Below the pieces are notes generated by a model, which was not told where the DNA came from, did no database searches, and was given only the letters and a program-made list of their open reading frames with translations. Below are positions 24,631 to 36,962 of a stretch of 64,000 nucleotides of DNA, piece after piece (within the stretch, counting starts at the first letter, position 1; each line of letters begins with the position of its first letter). Source of the DNA: Agrobacterium tumefaciens (GTDB lineage: Bacteria; Pseudomonadota; Alphaproteobacteria; Rhizobiales; Rhizobiaceae); the NCBI RefSeq assembly GCF_013337285.1, contig NZ_SUPW01000002.1, positions 496,001-560,000 of the forward strand, in the 5' to 3' direction. The position numbers and the translations under genes were made by a program.

Positions 24631-26372
24631 TGTCTTTTCTCTCCCGCGCCATGGTTTTGAAGAGCAAGGCTCACTTTTCCGCCAGCACCACCGGCGTCCA
24701 CGCCGACCATGCGGCTTTCGAGGGTGCCCGCAAGAGGCGCGCTGCCCAGGCGAAAAGCCGGGTCGGCCTGATCATTTTCGGATTCATCGCTTTTTACGGC
24801 GTCGTTGGCGGTCGTCTGGTGCAATATGGCATCGCGGAACAGGAAACCGTTTCAAGCATCGCGCCCGCCGACAGGCTTATGGCGTCGCGTCCCGACCTTC
24901 TTGACCGTAACGGCGAGGTTCTCGCCACCGACATCCGCACCGTTTCGCTGTTTGCCGAGCCGCATCGCATCGTCGATATCGATGAGGCGATCGAGAAGCT
25001 GCGTACCGTTCTACCTGATCTCGACCAGCGCGGCACCTATCAGAAGCTCACGTCCAATTCCCGTTTCCAGTGGCTACGCCGTCAGTTGACGCCCAAACAG
25101 CAGAGTCAGATTCTGGCGCTTGGCATTCCCGGTGTGGGATTCCGTCCGGAAAAACGCCGTTTCTATCCGGGTGGCCCGACGGCCGCCCATGTCGTCGGTC
25201 ACGTCAACATCGACAATCGCGGTGTGGCGGGCATGGAGCGCTATGTAGACAATCAGGGCCTTGCCGATCTGACAGCGCTCGGCATGACCAGCGACCAGCC
25301 GCTGGAACCGGTAAAGCTCTCGATCGATCTGCGCGTGCAGTCTATCGTGCGTGAGGTCGTAACCTCCGCAATCGCCAAGTTCCAGGCAATCGGTGCCGGC
25401 GCCGTCGTTCTGGATGTGCATACGGGTGAAGTTCTCGCCATGGCCTCCGTGCCGGATTACGATCCGAACAACCCGGCCGAAGGCGCGAAAGAGGGCTGGC
25501 TCAACCGCATGTCGAACGGCACGTTCGAAATGGGGTCAACCTTCAAGTCCTTCACCATCGCCATGGGCCTCGATTCTGGCCGCGTGCGTCTGGGTGACAG
25601 TTTCGATGCCCGTTATCCGATCCGGATCGGCGGCTTCACCATCAAGGACTTCCATGGCAAGAACCGCGTTCTGTCGGTGCCGGAAATCTTCCAGTTTTCG
25701 TCCAATATCGGTACGGCCAAGATCGCCGACACTGTCGGCACCGAAGGCCACAAGGAGTTTCTGACGAAGCTCGGGCTTTTGACCCGCATGCAGACGGAAT
25801 TGCCTGAAGTGGCGCTGCCCTCGCAGCCGCGTGAATGGAAGAAGATCAACTCCATTACCATTTCCTTCGGTCACGGCGTTTCGACGACGCCGCTGCAGAC
25901 GGCGGTTGCCGGAGCAGCCCTTGTCAATGGCGGCAAACTGATCGAGCCGACCTTCCTGCCGCGCACCCGCGAACAGGCGGATCTGGTGGCCAAGCAGGTT
26001 CTGAAACCCACCACCAGCAAGGATATGCGCTTCCTGTTTGAATGGAACGGTGTGAACGGATCGGGCCGCAATGCGCGCGTCGACGGTTTCAACGTTGGCG
26101 GCAAGACCGGCACGGCGGACAAGGTCGTCAATGGCCGTTATGTGCGTGACAAGAACTTCAACGCCTTCCTGTCAGCCTTTCCGATCGACGACCCGCAATA
26201 TGTGGTGTTGACCTTCATCGATGAACCGAAGACGGACAAGGGCAATGGCGCAGCACTTGCCGGCACGTCCGCAGCGCCGATGGTGCGCGATATTATCGCG
26301 CGCACCGCAGCGGTTCTGGGCGTGAAGCCGAAGTTCGGCAAGGATGGCTCGGCCTTGCTCGTGTCTTATTGA
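24630..26372 (+). CDS. ftsI: penicillin-binding protein 3, septal transpeptidase FtsI
   Basis: Crosslinks septal peptidoglycan. The 580-residue bitopic protein has a basic cytoplasmic N-terminus, one membrane helix (~45-66), the non-catalytic pedestal with [15 protein letters not shown] (~87-101), and a transpeptidase domain with STFK (303-306, Ser303 nucleophile), SSN (357-359) and KTGT (492-495). Its start shares one base with the ftsL stop (TGATG). It acts with FtsW encoded further down. It is a beta-lactam target. Confidence 0.96.
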   Translation: MSFLSRAMVLKSKAHFSASTTGVHADHAAFEGARKRRAAQAKSRVGLIIFGFIAFYGVVGGRLVQYGIAEQETVSSIAPADRLMASRPDLLDRNGEVLATDIRTVSLFAEPHRIVDIDEAIEKLRTVLPDLDQRGTYQKLTSNSRFQWLRRQLTPKQQSQILALGIPGVGFRPEKRRFYPGGPTAAHVVGHVNIDNRGVAGMERYVDNQGLADLTALGMTSDQPLEPVKLSIDLRVQSIVREVVTSAIAKFQAIGAGAVVLDVHTGEVLAMASVPDYDPNNPAEGAKEGWLNRMSNGTFEMGSTFKSFTIAMGLDSGRVRLGDSFDARYPIRIGGFTIKDFHGKNRVLSVPEIFQFSSNIGTAKIADTVGTEGHKEFLTKLGLLTRMQTELPEVALPSQPREWKKINSITISFGHGVSTTPLQTAVAGAALVNGGKLIEPTFLPRTREQADLVAKQVLKPTTSKDMRFLFEWNGVNGSGRNARVDGFNVGGKTGTADKVVNGRYVRDKNFNAFLSAFPIDDPQYVVLTFIDEPKTDKGNGAALAGTSAAPMVRDIIARTAAVLGVKPKFGKDGSALLVSY

Positions 26373-26431
26373 TTGTTAGAGCTTATGATGTTCCGGCGAT
26401 TCGCGCCGGGGGGACAAGACGGACACAGTCG

Positions 26432-27892
26432 ATGAATTTGCGAGATATATCCGGAAACGCGTTTCCGGAATTGAAAGAATTGCTCCTGTCTGAGATCGGG
26501 GCAATCGAAATCGGGGGAATAACCGCAGACAGCCGCAAGGCTCAGCCCGGCAGCCTGTTCGTGGCGGTCGCTGGCACCAAGGCGGATGGCGCGGCCTATG
26601 TGAAAGACGCGGTTGCCAAGGGTGCGGTTGCCGTCGTTTCTGCGCATACGGTGGAGGCCGATGTGCCGGTCCTCGCTGTCACCGATCCGCGCCTCTATCT
26701 CTCCCTTGCCGCCGCCCGGTTTTATGGAAAACAGCCTGAAACCATGGTTGCCGTCACCGGCACGGCTGGAAAGACGTCCGTCGCCTCCTTCGTGCGGCAG
26801 ATATGGGCCTTTGCCGGCCATGCGGCCGCGCAGATCGGCACGACGGGCGTCATCGCTCCGGGCCGCGAGGATTATGGTGCGCTGACGACGCCGGATCCGG
26901 TAACGCTGCATGCGCTTCTGGCCGAACTTGCCACCGAGGGCGTCACCCATGCGGCGATGGAGGCTTCGAGCCACGGCCTCGACCAACGCCGCCTCGATGG
27001 CGTGAAGCTTGCGGCGGCCGGTTTCACCAATCTCGGTCGCGATCATATGGATTATCATCCGACTGTTGAGGACTATATGGCCGCGAAGATGCGGCTGTTC
27101 GATACGCTGATGGAAAAGGGCGCACCGGCGGTGATCTTTGCCGACGATCCCTGGTCGGAGCAGGCGATCCGCGCCGCTGGTGATGCGGGCCTTGATGTTC
27201 GCACGGTCGGCCGCAAGGGCGATTACCTGACGCTGAAACGGGTGGAGCATTTCCGTCACCGGCAGATGATCGAAGTGCATCATGACGGCGTGATCCACGA
27301 GGTGGATATTCCGCTTGCCGGCGATTTTCAGGTGGCCAATGCGCTGGTTGCGGCCGGTCTTGCCATGTCCACCGGCGTTTCCGCCACTGTAGCGATCAAG
27401 GCGCTCGAAAAGCTGATCGGCGCTGCCGGCCGGCTGGAGCTCGTGGGCCAGACAAAGAACGGCGCGCTTGCCTATGTGGATTATGCCCACAAGCCGGATG
27501 CGCTGGAAAATGTGCTGACTTCGGTCAGACCTTTCACTTCCGGCCGCATCATCACCGTCTTCGGCTGCGGCGGCGACCGCGACAAGGGCAAGCGCCCGAT
27601 CATGGGCGAGGTGGCGACGCGGCTTTCCGACATCGTCATCGTCACCGATGACAATCCGCGCTCGGAAGATGCCGCAACGATCCGTTCCGAGGTCATGGCG
27701 GCGGCACCGGGTGCAGTGGAAATTGGCGACAGGTCGCAGGCGATCCACCACGCGGTGTCGCTGCTTTCGAACGGCGATACGCTGATCGTCGCGGGCAAGG
27801 GGCATGAAGAGGGGCAGATCGTCGGTTCGGTGACGCTGCCGTTTTCCGATCATGAACAGGTGCGTTCCGCGCTGGAAGGATTGAAGATTTGA
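26432..27892 (+). CDS. murE: UDP-MurNAc-tripeptide synthetase MurE (meso-diaminopimelate adding)
   Basis: Adds meso-DAP to UDP-MurNAc-L-Ala-D-Glu. At 486 residues it has the usual Mur ligase layout: N-terminal [21 protein letters not shown] loop TGTAGKTS, central [13 protein letters not shown] and GRDHMDYH, and C-terminal [13 protein letters not shown]. The DNPRSED motif (residues ~408-414) selects meso-DAP over lysine. The start at 26432 is the first ATG that gives the family N-terminus; an upstream extension to 26369 lacks support. Confidence 0.95.
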   Translation: MNLRDISGNAFPELKELLLSEIGAIEIGGITADSRKAQPGSLFVAVAGTKADGAAYVKDAVAKGAVAVVSAHTVEADVPVLAVTDPRLYLSLAAARFYGKQPETMVAVTGTAGKTSVASFVRQIWAFAGHAAAQIGTTGVIAPGREDYGALTTPDPVTLHALLAELATEGVTHAAMEASSHGLDQRRLDGVKLAAAGFTNLGRDHMDYHPTVEDYMAAKMRLFDTLMEKGAPAVIFADDPWSEQAIRAAGDAGLDVRTVGRKGDYLTLKRVEHFRHRQMIEVHHDGVIHEVDIPLAGDFQVANALVAAGLAMSTGVSATVAIKALEKLIGAAGRLELVGQTKNGALAYVDYAHKPDALENVLTSVRPFTSGRIITVFGCGGDRDKGKRPIMGEVATRLSDIVIVTDDNPRSEDAATIRSEVMAAAPGAVEIGDRSQAIHHAVSLLSNGDTLIVAGKGHEEGQIVGSVTLPFSDHEQVRSALEGLKI

Positions 27893-29322
27893 GCTGGTTA
27901 TGGACAGTCGCCGACATGATCGCCATCACGGCAGGACGCCCGGTGGGCAACCTGCCGACCGGAATCACCGGCATTTCCATCGACAGCCGGACAGTCAAGC
28001 CGGGAGAGGCCTTCTTCGCCATCAAGGGTGATCGGGTCGATGGCCATGATTATACCAGTTTTGCCGTTGCGAATGGTGCCGGACTTCTGGTGGTGGCCGA
28101 AGGCAAGCTGCCGGCGCTCGGCCGGCTGACCGTGCCGATGATCGTGGTCGAGGATGTTCTCGCCGCACTCGGCAAGCTCGCTATTGCAGCACGTGAAAGA
28201 ACGTCGGCGCGCATCATCGCGGTGACCGGTTCGGTCGGCAAGACGACGACGAAGGAAATGCTGCGGCAGGCTCTGGAGCCGTCGGGACGGGTTCACGCGG
28301 CAGTCGCTTCCTTCAACAACCATTGGGGGGTGCCGTTGACGCTGGCGCGCATGCCCGCCGATACTGAATTCGGTGTGTTCGAAATCGGCATGAACCATTC
28401 CGGCGAAATCCGCCCGCTGGTGAAGATGGTGCGCCCGCATGTGGCGATCATCACCACCATCGCCGCCGCCCATCTCGGCAATTTCAAGAATATCGAAGAG
28501 ATCGCGGCTGCCAAGGCGGAAATATTCGAGGGTCTGGAGGGCGGCGGCTCCGTCATTCTCAACCGCGACAACGCCCAGTTCGAGCAGCTTGAAGAGGCGG
28601 CGCAGGATCAGGGCATCGAACATGTTCTGACCTTCGGGCAGCACGCCAAGGCCGATTTCCGGCTTGCCGATTTCGAAAGCACGCCTTCGGGTTCAACCAT
28701 CTGGGCGATCCTGAACGGCGAGACCAGCGAGTTGCACCTGAACGTTCCCGGCCGTCACATTGCCGATAACGCCATGGCCGTGCTCGGTGCCGTCGCTGTG
28801 ACCGGCGCCAACCTAGATCGGGCTTTTGAGGCGCTTGGAACACTCGAGGCGGTGAAAGGGCGTGGCCAGCGCCATCGCCTGACGATTGAAGGCGGCTCCT
28901 TCCTGCTGATCGACGAGAGCTATAATGCCAACCCGGCCTCCATGCGGGCGGCGATTGCCGTGCTGGCGGAGACGGAAACGCAGGGTCACGGCCGGCGTGT
29001 TGCGGTTCTTGGCGACATGCTGGAGATGGGTGAATTTTCCGCGCAGCTGCATGAAGAACTGGCCGGGCCGTTGTTGGCGGCTGGTATCGAACATGTCTGG
29101 CTGGCGGGCGAGGCGATGGCGGCGCTGCGCGATGCGTTGCCTGACAGCGTCACCGTCATCTGGTTCCCGACGACAGCGGAACTCACCGATTTCGCCCTGC
29201 AATGGGTGCAACCGGGAGACGCGCTCATGGTAAAATCGTCACTGGGGCTTGGTTTCGGCAAGATTGTCGCCGCCCTGCTTGACAAGTATCCGGCATTCCC
29301 CGAGACGGAACGCCAAGTCTGA
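27889..29322 (+). CDS. murF: UDP-MurNAc-pentapeptide synthetase MurF
   Basis: Adds D-Ala-D-Ala to the tripeptide. The 477-residue product has [20 protein letters not shown] loop [34 protein letters not shown] and [14 protein letters not shown]. The start appears to be TTG at 27889, inside a 4-base TTGA overlap with the murE stop. The next in-frame ATG (27916) would trim the conserved N-terminus, so TTG with translational coupling is preferred. Confidence 0.93.
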   Translation: MSWLWTVADMIAITAGRPVGNLPTGITGISIDSRTVKPGEAFFAIKGDRVDGHDYTSFAVANGAGLLVVAEGKLPALGRLTVPMIVVEDVLAALGKLAIAARERTSARIIAVTGSVGKTTTKEMLRQALEPSGRVHAAVASFNNHWGVPLTLARMPADTEFGVFEIGMNHSGEIRPLVKMVRPHVAIITTIAAAHLGNFKNIEEIAAAKAEIFEGLEGGGSVILNRDNAQFEQLEEAAQDQGIEHVLTFGQHAKADFRLADFESTPSGSTIWAILNGETSELHLNVPGRHIADNAMAVLGAVAVTGANLDRAFEALGTLEAVKGRGQRHRLTIEGGSFLLIDESYNANPASMRAAIAVLAETETQGHGRRVAVLGDMLEMGEFSAQLHEELAGPLLAAGIEHVWLAGEAMAALRDALPDSVTVIWFPTTAELTDFALQWVQPGDALMVKSSLGLGFGKIVAALLDKYPAFPETERQV

Positions 29323-29345
29323 AATAGCCTTTTGAAAGGGCAAAT

Positions 29346-30446
29346 ATGCTGATCTGGCTCGTCGAACTGTCGGATAAAGTTCAAGTCTTCAACCTCTTCC
29401 GGTACATCACCTTCCGGGCGGGCGCGGCGATGTTCACCTCTGCGTTGATCGTCTTCCTGTTCGGACCGGCGATCATCAACTCGCTGCGCGTTCGCCAGGG
29501 CAAAGGCCAGCCGATCCGTGCCGATGGACCGCAGACCCATTTCAAGAAGGCCGGCACGCCGACCATGGGCGGACTGATGATCCTTGCCGGCATTCTCGGC
29601 GGTTCGCTGCTCTGGGGTGACCTGTCGAATGTCTATGTCGTCGCCGTCTTGATGGTGACGCTGGGTTTCGGGGCTATCGGCTTTTATGACGATTACCTCA
29701 AGGTGACGAAGCAGAGCGACAAGGGTTTTTCCGGCAAGGCCCGTCTCGGCTTTGAATTCCTGATCGCGGCGATTGCCGTGTTCTTCATGATGAAGATGGC
29801 GCTCGCCTCCGCGCCGCATGGCGGCACGCTCGGCAGCTCCATCGCCTTTCCTTTCTTCAAGGAATTCGTGATCAATCTAAGCTATTTCTTTGTGCTGTTC
29901 GGCGCTTTTGTCATCGTCGGCGCGGGCAATGCGGTGAACCTGACGGATGGTCTCGACGGTCTCGCCATCGTGCCGGTCATGATCGCCGCCGCCACCTTCG
30001 GGGTGATCGCCTATCTGGCCGGCAATGCGGTTTTCGCCAACTACCTGCAGATCAATTTCGTGCCGGGTACGGGCGAACTCGCCGTTATCGTCGGTGCGGT
30101 CATCGGGGCTGGCCTCGGTTTCCTGTGGTTCAACGCGCCGCCCGCCGCCATTTTCATGGGCGACACGGGTTCGCTGGCGCTTGGCGGTCTTATTGGCTCC
30201 ATCGCGGTCGCCACCAAGCACGAGATCGTCATGGTCATCGTCGGCGGTCTATTCGTCATGGAAACCCTGTCTGTCATCATCCAGGTGTTCTGGTTCAAGC
30301 GCACCGGCAGACGCGTCTTCCTGATGGCGCCGATCCACCATCATTTCGAGAAGAAGGGCTGGACGGAAAGTCAGGTGGTCATCCGTTTCTGGATCATCTC
30401 CGTCGGTCTGGCGCTGCTCGGCCTCGCCACCCTGAAGCTGAGGTGA
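29346..30446 (+). CDS. mraY: phospho-MurNAc-pentapeptide translocase MraY
   Basis: Makes lipid I by moving phospho-MurNAc-pentapeptide to undecaprenyl phosphate. This 366-residue integral membrane protein has about ten hydrophobic spans. Landmarks are [18 protein letters not shown] (catalytic Asp pair region), [29 protein letters not shown] and the HHHFEKKGW motif. AAAGGGCAA precedes the ATG, 23 bases after murF. Confidence 0.96.
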   Translation: MLIWLVELSDKVQVFNLFRYITFRAGAAMFTSALIVFLFGPAIINSLRVRQGKGQPIRADGPQTHFKKAGTPTMGGLMILAGILGGSLLWGDLSNVYVVAVLMVTLGFGAIGFYDDYLKVTKQSDKGFSGKARLGFEFLIAAIAVFFMMKMALASAPHGGTLGSSIAFPFFKEFVINLSYFFVLFGAFVIVGAGNAVNLTDGLDGLAIVPVMIAAATFGVIAYLAGNAVFANYLQINFVPGTGELAVIVGAVIGAGLGFLWFNAPPAAIFMGDTGSLALGGLIGSIAVATKHEIVMVIVGGLFVMETLSVIIQVFWFKRTGRRVFLMAPIHHHFEKKGWTESQVVIRFWIISVGLALLGLATLKLR

Positions 30447-30449
30447 GCG

Positions 30450-31859
30450 ATGATCCCGGTCACGTCGTTTAGAAGTAAGAAGGTCGCGCTTTTCGGGCTT
30501 GGCGGTTCGGGTCTCGTCACGGCCGGGGCGCTGGTGGCCGGCGGAGCCGATGTTGTTGCTTTCGACGACAATCCAGACAGCGTCGCCAAGGCGCAGGCTG
30601 AAGGCATCACCACAGCGGACCTTCGCACGATTGACTGGGCCTCGGTGTCCTCTTTCGTGCTGGCACCGGGCGTGCCGCTGACACATCCGAAGCCCCACTG
30701 GTCGGTTGACCTTGCGCGTGCGGCAGGCGTCGAGATCATCGGCGATATCGAGCTTTTCATTCGCGAACGTCGCGCCCATGCGCCGGATTGCCCGTTTATC
30801 GCGATTACCGGCACCAACGGCAAATCCACGACGACGGCGCTGATTGCCCATATTCTCAAGGCTTCAGGCCGCGATACTCAGCTCGGTGGTAATATCGGCA
30901 CGGCGGTGCTGAGCCTCGATCCGCCGAAAGGGCAACGTTTTTACGTGGTCGAATGCTCGTCCTACCAGATCGATCTGGCACCGACGATCAATCCGACTGC
31001 CGGCATTCTCCTGAACCTCACGCCGGACCATTTGGACCGGCATGGCACGATGCAGCATTATGCCGACGTCAAGGAACGACTGGTGGCGGGTAGCAACACG
31101 GCGATCGTCGGCGTGGATGACAGCCATTCGACGCTGATTGCCGACCGCATCGAGCGCGCCGGCGTGAGGGTGGAGCGCATTTCCAAGCGCAATGTCGTGT
31201 CCGAGGGTCTTTATGCCGAAGGCAGCCGTATCCTGCGGGCGCATGGCGGCACATTTTCGCTGCTGGTTGATCTTGATGGTATCCAGACCCTTCGTGGCAG
31301 CCACAATGCGCAGAATGCGGCGGCCGCGATTGCCGCCTGCCTTGCTGTTGGCGTCTCGGAAGATGAGGTTGGTGCTGGTCTCAAATCCTTCCCCGGTCTC
31401 AAACACCGCATGCAGCCAGTCGGCCGGCGTGGCAACGTCACCTTCGTCAATGACAGCAAGGCGACCAATGCCGATGCTGCGGCACCGGCGCTTTCAAGCT
31501 ATGAGCGGATTTACTGGATCGCCGGCGGTCTTCCCAAGGCGGGTGGCATAACCAGCCTGTCGCCGCTGTTTCCTCACATCGCCAAGGCCTATCTGATCGG
31601 TGAGGCGGCGGCGGAATTTGCCGCGACGCTCGGCGAGGCGGTGCCTTATGAAATATCCGGCACGCTGGACAAGGCTGTGCAGCATGCGGCAGCCGATGCG
31701 GAAAAAGATGCGACGGCCGGTAATGTCGTGATGTTATCCCCGGCTTGCGCAAGCTTCGATCAATATAAGAACTTTGAAATCAGAGGTGATTCGTTCGTCG
31801 CGCTGGTCGCGGCGCTCGACGGCATGACGATGCTCGTTCACTCTGGAAAAGGGGGCTGA
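30450..31859 (+). CDS. murD: UDP-MurNAc-L-alanine:D-glutamate ligase MurD
   Basis: Adds D-Glu to UDP-MurNAc-L-Ala. The 469-residue product has an N-terminal UDP-binding Rossmann segment ([21 protein letters not shown]), [10 protein letters not shown], the ATP loop [43 protein letters not shown] and [12 protein letters not shown], matching MurD throughout. It begins 3 bases after mraY and ends 5 bases before ftsW. Confidence 0.95.
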   Translation: MIPVTSFRSKKVALFGLGGSGLVTAGALVAGGADVVAFDDNPDSVAKAQAEGITTADLRTIDWASVSSFVLAPGVPLTHPKPHWSVDLARAAGVEIIGDIELFIRERRAHAPDCPFIAITGTNGKSTTTALIAHILKASGRDTQLGGNIGTAVLSLDPPKGQRFYVVECSSYQIDLAPTINPTAGILLNLTPDHLDRHGTMQHYADVKERLVAGSNTAIVGVDDSHSTLIADRIERAGVRVERISKRNVVSEGLYAEGSRILRAHGGTFSLLVDLDGIQTLRGSHNAQNAAAAIAACLAVGVSEDEVGAGLKSFPGLKHRMQPVGRRGNVTFVNDSKATNADAAAPALSSYERIYWIAGGLPKAGGITSLSPLFPHIAKAYLIGEAAAEFAATLGEAVPYEISGTLDKAVQHAAADAEKDATAGNVVMLSPACASFDQYKNFEIRGDSFVALVAALDGMTMLVHSGKGG

Positions 31860-31864
31860 AGGCC

Positions 31865-33019
31865 ATGGTAAGCCGAGTTGATCGCGGTCCGGTCGCGGAA
31901 TGGTTCTGGACTATCGACCGTTTCTTTCTGGCGGCGTTCGTCGCACTGATGGGCATCGGCCTGATGCTGTCCTTTGCGGCGTCGCCTGCGGTTGCCGAGC
32001 GTATCGGTCTCAACAGCTTCTTCTTCGTTGAACGTCAGGCGATGTTCATGGTGCCGTCGCTGGCGATCATGGTCGGCCTTTCTTTCCTGTCGCCCCGTCA
32101 GGTCAGGCGTGTTGCGGTCATCATGCTGATAGCCGCGCTGTTGATGATGATCTTCGCGCTGTTCTTCGGCATCGAGGTCAAGGGTGCGCGGCGCTGGATT
32201 TCCATCGGCACCTTCTCGATCCAGCCGTCGGAATTCATGAAGCCTGCCTTCGTGATCGTCTGCGCCTGGCTGTTCGCCGAACGGGCGCGTCATCCGGAAA
32301 TTCCCGGCAATCTTTTCGCCATCATCACTTTCGGCATCGTGGCGGCACTTCTGATCGCCCAGCCGGACTTCGGCCAGACGATCCTGACCTCGGTTGTCTG
32401 GGGCGGCATGTTCTTCATGGCGGGCGTGCCGTGGTTCTGGATCATCATGCTCGGTGGCGTCGGTGTCGGCGGCATTATTTCCGCCTATCTGATGTTGCCG
32501 CACGTTGCGGGTCGTATCGACCGCTTCTGGACAGGCGAAGGTGATACGTTCCAGGTGGATACCGCACGTGAGGCGATCATTCGCGGTGACTGGTTCGGAC
32601 GCGGACCGGGCGAGGGTATCGTCAAGCGCATCATTCCCGACAGCCATACCGACTTCATCTTCTCGGTGGCGGCGGAAGAATTCGGCATCGTTTTCTGCAT
32701 GTTCCTCGTTGCGATCTTCGCCTTCATCGTGCTGCGCGGCCTGTCGCACGCCTTCAAAGAAAAGGACGATTTTTGCCGTTTTGCCGTGGCTGGCCTCGTG
32801 CTGCAGATCGGCATGCAGTCGATGATCAATATCGGCGTCAATCTGGAGCTTATGCCCGCCAAGGGCATGACGCTGCCGCTGATTTCCTATGGCGGTTCGT
32901 CGATGATGGCGATCTGCGTCACGGCCGGTTTCCTTCTGGCGCTGACACGCCACAGACCTGAAAAGCGGGCGCAGGAGCGCAGCTTCTTCCGCGTCGGTTC
33001 CGGCGTTCCTGCGGAGTAA
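31865..33019 (+). CDS. ftsW: septal peptidoglycan glycosyltransferase FtsW
   Basis: SEDS-family polymerase that works with FtsI. This 384-residue protein has about ten membrane segments. Family motifs are RRWISIGTFSIQPSEFMKP, DFGQT, the periplasmic loop with FGRGPGEGIVKRIIPDSHTDFIFSVAAEEFG, and GMTLPLISYGGSSMMA. A cytoplasmic basic tail ends the protein. GGGGGCTGAAGG serves as ribosome-binding site in the murD end. Confidence 0.95.
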   Translation: MVSRVDRGPVAEWFWTIDRFFLAAFVALMGIGLMLSFAASPAVAERIGLNSFFFVERQAMFMVPSLAIMVGLSFLSPRQVRRVAVIMLIAALLMMIFALFFGIEVKGARRWISIGTFSIQPSEFMKPAFVIVCAWLFAERARHPEIPGNLFAIITFGIVAALLIAQPDFGQTILTSVVWGGMFFMAGVPWFWIIMLGGVGVGGIISAYLMLPHVAGRIDRFWTGEGDTFQVDTAREAIIRGDWFGRGPGEGIVKRIIPDSHTDFIFSVAAEEFGIVFCMFLVAIFAFIVLRGLSHAFKEKDDFCRFAVAGLVLQIGMQSMINIGVNLELMPAKGMTLPLISYGGSSMMAICVTAGFLLALTRHRPEKRAQERSFFRVGSGVPAE

Positions 33020-33025
33020 ACGATC

Positions 33026-34162
33026 ATGAGCAAGGGTATTGTTCTTCTTGCCGCCGGTGGAACCGGCGGCCATGTGTTTCCGGCAGAGGCGCTGGCGCAT
33101 ACGCTGAAAGCGCGCGGTTATCAGGTGCATCTCGTCACAGACAGTCGCGCCGAGCGTTATGCCGGTAAGTTCCCGGCGGATGAAATCCATGTGGTGCCTT
33201 CGGCCACCATCGGCTCGAAAAACCCGATTTCCGTGGCGCGGTCGCTCTGGAAGCTGTGGGTGGGCTTGCGTGCGGCGCGTCGGCTGGTGACGAAATTGAA
33301 ACCAGTCGCGGTGGTCGGCTTCGGCGGTTATCCCACCGTGCCGCCGCTTCTGGCATCCACCGGGCTTGGCGTTCCCTCAATCATTCATGAGCAGAATGCG
33401 GTGATGGGCCGCGCCAACAAGGCGCTGGCTGCCCGCGTGAAGGCAATCGCCGGCGGTTTCCTGCCGCCCGCCAACGGTCAATATTCCGACAAGACGGTGG
33501 CGACAGGCAATCCGGTGCGCCCGGCGGTGCTGGCGGCATCTGAAATTCCCTATACGCCGTCGCAGACGGGGGAGCCTTTCCAACTGGTGGTTTTCGGCGG
33601 CAGCCAGGGTGCGCAGTTCTTTTCGAGCGCCGTTCCGGCGGCGATCTGCCTGATGAAGGACGAGCAGCGCAAGCGCGTCGTCGTGACCCAGCAGGCCCGC
33701 CCCGAAGACAAGGACAGCGTGATAGCCTCCTACCAGAAGCTCGGTGTGAAGGCTGACGTTTCGCCCTTCTTCGGTGACATGGCCTCGCGCATCGCTGAGG
33801 CCGATCTCGTCATCAGCCGCTCGGGCGCTTCGACGGTGTCGGAGCTTTCGGTGATTGGTCGCCCGTCGATCCTCGTGCCTTATCCGCATGCGCTGGATCA
33901 TGATCAGGCGGCCAATGCCGCAGCACTTTCGGCTGCCGGCGGCGCAAGCGTCATCAAGCAGGCGGAACTGTCACCGCAGAAACTATCCAGCCTGCTGTCC
34001 TCGGCGCTTTCCGAGCCGGACCGTCTTTCCGCAACGGCGGCGGCGGCCAAGGCGACCGGAAAACCGCATGCGGCGGATGTGCTGGCCGATCTGGTCGAGG
34101 CGATTGCCGAAGGCCGATCCGTCCAAGAATTTAAAAAGAACATTGAAGGAGTTGATGCATGA
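33026..34162 (+). CDS. murG: UDP-GlcNAc:lipid I GlcNAc transferase MurG
   Basis: Makes lipid II at the inner face of the membrane. The 378-residue GT-B fold enzyme has the glycine loop [52 protein letters not shown], the donor-site [12 protein letters not shown] and [16 protein letters not shown]. It overlaps murC by four bases (ATGA) after AAGGAG. Confidence 0.96.
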   Translation: MSKGIVLLAAGGTGGHVFPAEALAHTLKARGYQVHLVTDSRAERYAGKFPADEIHVVPSATIGSKNPISVARSLWKLWVGLRAARRLVTKLKPVAVVGFGGYPTVPPLLASTGLGVPSIIHEQNAVMGRANKALAARVKAIAGGFLPPANGQYSDKTVATGNPVRPAVLAASEIPYTPSQTGEPFQLVVFGGSQGAQFFSSAVPAAICLMKDEQRKRVVVTQQARPEDKDSVIASYQKLGVKADVSPFFGDMASRIAEADLVISRSGASTVSELSVIGRPSILVPYPHALDHDQAANAAALSAAGGASVIKQAELSPQKLSSLLSSALSEPDRLSATAAAAKATGKPHAADVLADLVEAIAEGRSVQEFKKNIEGVDA

Positions 34163-35574
34163 AGATGCCGAAAGCCATAGGCCTTGTCCATTTCATCGGC
34201 ATAGGCGGGATCGGCATGAGCGGCATTGCCGAAGTGCTTCATAATCTTGGCCACCGCGTGCAGGGCTCGGACCAGTCCGACAGCGCCAATGTGCAGCGCC
34301 TGCGCGACAAGGGCATCGAGGTATTCGTCGGCCATACCGCAGATAATCTCGGTGATGCGGAGGTCGTTGTCGTTTCCACCGCCATCAAGAAGAACAATCC
34401 GGAACTGATCTCGGCGCGGGAAAAGCACCTGCCGATCGTTCGCCGTGCCGAAATGCTTGCCGAGCTGATGCGTTTCCGCAATGCCATCGCCATTGGCGGC
34501 ACCCATGGCAAGACCACGACGACCTCCATGGTCGCGACCCTGCTCGAAGCCGGCAATCTCGATCCGACCGTCATCAATGGCGGCATCATCAATGCCTATG
34601 GCACCAACGCCCGCATGGGCGAGGGCGAGTGGATGGTGGTAGAAGCCGACGAGTCCGACGGTACTTTCCTGAAGCTTCCGGCCGATGTGGCCGTCATTAC
34701 AAATATCGATCCGGAACATCTGGATCATTATGGCAATTTCGACGCCGTGCGCGCCGCATTCCGGCAATTCGTCGAGAACGTGCCGTTCTACGGTTTCGGC
34801 GTCATGTGCCTCGATCATCCCGAAGTCCAGGCGCTGGTCGGCCGGATCGAGGACCGCAAGGTCATCACCTATGGCGAGAACCCGCAGGCGGATGTGCGGT
34901 TTTCGAATGTGCGTATCGACGGTACGCGGTCGATCTTCGATGTGGAAATCCGTCGTCGCCGCACCGGCAAGATATTCTCTTTCACGGATCTCGTTCTGCC
35001 GATGCCCGGCCGCCACAATGTGTCGAATGCGACGGCGGCGATTGCCGTTGCCAATCGCCTCGGCATTTCGGAAGCCGATATCAAGAAGGGGCTTGCCTCC
35101 TTCGCGGGCGTCAAGCGCCGCTTCACGCTGACGGGCGAAGCCAATGGCGTGCAGGTCTTCGACGATTACGGCCATCATCCGGTCGAGATCAAGGCCGTTC
35201 TGGCGGCTGCGCGGGAAGCCTGCAAGGGCCGCATCGTCGCCGTGCATCAGCCACACCGCTACAGCCGCCTTTCCAGCCTGTTTGACGATTTCGCGCATTG
35301 CTTTAACGATGCCGACACGATTATTCTTGCTCCGGTCTATGCCGCGGGCGAAGATCCGATCGAAGGCGCAAGTTCGGAAGCGCTGGTTTCGGCCATCAAG
35401 GCCGCCGGCCACCGCGACGCCCGTTTTCTCGAAAAGCGGGAGGACCTTGCGTCACAGGTTGCAGCCATTGCGAAACCGGGTGATTTCGTGGTTCTCTTGG
35501 GGGCAGGAAACATCACGCAATGGGCAGCGGTGCTGCCCTCTGAATTGAAGAGCATATCAGGAAAGTCTGAATGA
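34159..35574 (+). CDS. murC: UDP-MurNAc:L-alanine ligase MurC
   Basis: Adds L-Ala to UDP-MurNAc, the first peptide step. The 471-residue product carries [21 protein letters not shown], the ATP loop [37 protein letters not shown], the [11 protein letters not shown] motif and a QPHRYSRL block. Its ATG is preceded by AAGGAG inside the end of murG, with a 4-base overlap on both sides (murG and murB). Confidence 0.96.
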   Translation: MKMPKAIGLVHFIGIGGIGMSGIAEVLHNLGHRVQGSDQSDSANVQRLRDKGIEVFVGHTADNLGDAEVVVVSTAIKKNNPELISAREKHLPIVRRAEMLAELMRFRNAIAIGGTHGKTTTTSMVATLLEAGNLDPTVINGGIINAYGTNARMGEGEWMVVEADESDGTFLKLPADVAVITNIDPEHLDHYGNFDAVRAAFRQFVENVPFYGFGVMCLDHPEVQALVGRIEDRKVITYGENPQADVRFSNVRIDGTRSIFDVEIRRRRTGKIFSFTDLVLPMPGRHNVSNATAAIAVANRLGISEADIKKGLASFAGVKRRFTLTGEANGVQVFDDYGHHPVEIKAVLAAAREACKGRIVAVHQPHRYSRLSSLFDDFAHCFNDADTIILAPVYAAGEDPIEGASSEALVSAIKAAGHRDARFLEKREDLASQVAAIAKPGDFVVLLGAGNITQWAAVLPSELKSISGKSE

Positions 35575-36536
35575 GACAGGTCGATGGGGTTAAATTGCTG
35601 GGGAGGCTCGGCGAAGGGGTAGATGAACTGCGGGGACGTCTGACACCGGATGCGCCCATGGACCGCGTGACGTGGTTCAGGGCTGGTGGTCTGGCGGAAG
35701 TCATGTTCCAGCCGCACGATACTGATGATCTGATTGCCTTCCTGAAAATTCTGCCGGAAGATGTGCCGTTGACCGTGGTCGGCGTCGGCTCGAACCTTCT
35801 GGTGCGCGATGGCGGCATTCCGGGCGTTGTCGTCCGTCTGTCCGCCAAGGGTTTCGGCCAGGTGGAACTTGCCGACGAGAACCGCATCAAGGCCGGCGCC
35901 ATCTGCCCGGACAAACATATTGCCGCGATGGCCATGGATAATGGCATTGGCGGTTTCCATTTCTTTTACGGCATTCCCGGCTCCATCGGCGGTGCGCTGC
36001 GCATGAACGCGGGCGCCAATGGCGGCGAGACGCGCGATCGCGTGGTGGAAGTTTACGCGGTGGACCGTCAGGGCAACCAGCATGTGCTTTCCAACGCAGA
36101 TATGGGCTATAGCTACCGCCATTCCGGCGCAGATAAGGGCCTGATCTTCACCGGTGCTCTGTTTGAGGGGTATCCGGAAGACAAGGCGAAAATTCGCGCC
36201 GATATGGATGCCGTGCGTCACCACCGTGAAACCGTGCAACCGATCCGCGAACAGACTGGTGGCTCTACCTTCAAGAACCCCGAAGGTCACTCTGCGTGGG
36301 AACTGATCGACGAAGCGGGCGGCCGTGGTCTGGTCATCGGCGGCGCGCAGATGTCATCGCTGCATTGCAATTTCATGATAAATACCGGCCATGCGACCGG
36401 TTACGATCTGGAATATCTGGGTGAAACCATTCGCAAGCGGGTGTTCGAGAAGTCGGGCATAAGGCTTGAATGGGAAATCAAGCGCCTTGGCCTGTTCATG
36501 CCGGGCCGGGAAGTGGAGCCTTTCCTGGGGGCTTGA
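35571..36536 (+). CDS. murB: UDP-N-acetylenolpyruvoylglucosamine reductase MurB (type II)
   Basis: FAD and NADPH enzyme that makes UDP-MurNAc. The 321-residue product shows [54 protein letters not shown], the catalytic [20 protein letters not shown] segment and the final Glu region. Lacking the type I C-terminal insertion, it fits the shorter type II group. It ends the continuous dcw block; the next ORF starts 3 bases on. Confidence 0.95.
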   Translation: MRQVDGVKLLGRLGEGVDELRGRLTPDAPMDRVTWFRAGGLAEVMFQPHDTDDLIAFLKILPEDVPLTVVGVGSNLLVRDGGIPGVVVRLSAKGFGQVELADENRIKAGAICPDKHIAAMAMDNGIGGFHFFYGIPGSIGGALRMNAGANGGETRDRVVEVYAVDRQGNQHVLSNADMGYSYRHSGADKGLIFTGALFEGYPEDKAKIRADMDAVRHHRETVQPIREQTGGSTFKNPEGHSAWELIDEAGGRGLVIGGAQMSSLHCNFMINTGHATGYDLEYLGETIRKRVFEKSGIRLEWEIKRLGLFMPGREVEPFLGA

Positions 36537-36539
36537 TGT

Positions 36540-36764
36540 ATGAGCCTGGTGCATAACGAGCGCACGAAGTTGCTGGCGAATTCGATTGACCGCCTGTCAA
36601 CGGCGTGCGTGGCGGCAGGCTTCATTGCGCCTGCCGTTTCCTTAGCGAATGGCTCCGGCTTGAGCATTGCCTGGGGTATAGTGGCTTCAACTTGCATTTG
36701 GCTTTTCACAGCTTTTACATTACATTTGGGGGCGAGACACGTACTTGGAAGGCTAAGGCCATGA
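36540..36764 (+). CDS. 74-residue two-span membrane protein, unrecognised
   Basis: A short protein with two hydrophobic segments (~18-35 and ~42-62), starting MSLVHNERTKLLANSIDRLS and ending in a basic ARHVLGRLRP tail. It begins three bases after the murB stop and overlaps the next small ORF by four bases, so it looks translationally linked to the dcw operon. I know of no function. Base composition is a little less GC-rich than its neighbours. Confidence 0.65.
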   Translation: MSLVHNERTKLLANSIDRLSTACVAAGFIAPAVSLANGSGLSIAWGIVASTCIWLFTAFTLHLGARHVLGRLRP

Positions 36765-36886
36765 GTTCTGCGACGTTCTTTTTTCTCTATATTTTGCCGC
36801 TTCTCATCGGTGCAGGGGTGTGGTCGCTTATCTTGTTGAGCGATTTTTCCAGAACCCGCCGAAACAAAGTTCATCCCGGCGAATAA
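36761..36886 (+). CDS. 41-residue single-span membrane protein, unrecognised
   Basis: MSSATFFFLYILPLLIGAG begins a single membrane helix followed by a basic tail (SRTRRNKVHPGE), suggesting an N-out, C-in arrangement. The ATG lies in an ATGA overlap with the previous 74-residue ORF, and a strong terminator follows at 36907-36940, which supports a real two-gene tail to the murB transcript. No family recognised. Confidence 0.65.
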   Translation: MSSATFFFLYILPLLIGAGVWSLILLSDFSRTRRNKVHPGE

Positions 36887-36906
36887 GATCCCTACCTAAT
36901 AAATGT

Positions 36907-36944
36907 AAAAGCCCGCGAAACTGATGTTTCGCGGGCTTTTTGCT
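36907..36944 (+). terminator. strong Rho-independent terminator ending the first dcw block
   Basis: AAAAGCCCGCGAAAC (36907-36921) pairs perfectly with GTTTCGCGGGCTTTT (36926-36940) over a 4-base loop, with a T-run. With A-runs on the other side it may also serve the convergent transporter gene ending at 36963. Confidence 0.92.
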
Positions 36945-36962
36945 GTCAGTATTTTATGCGGC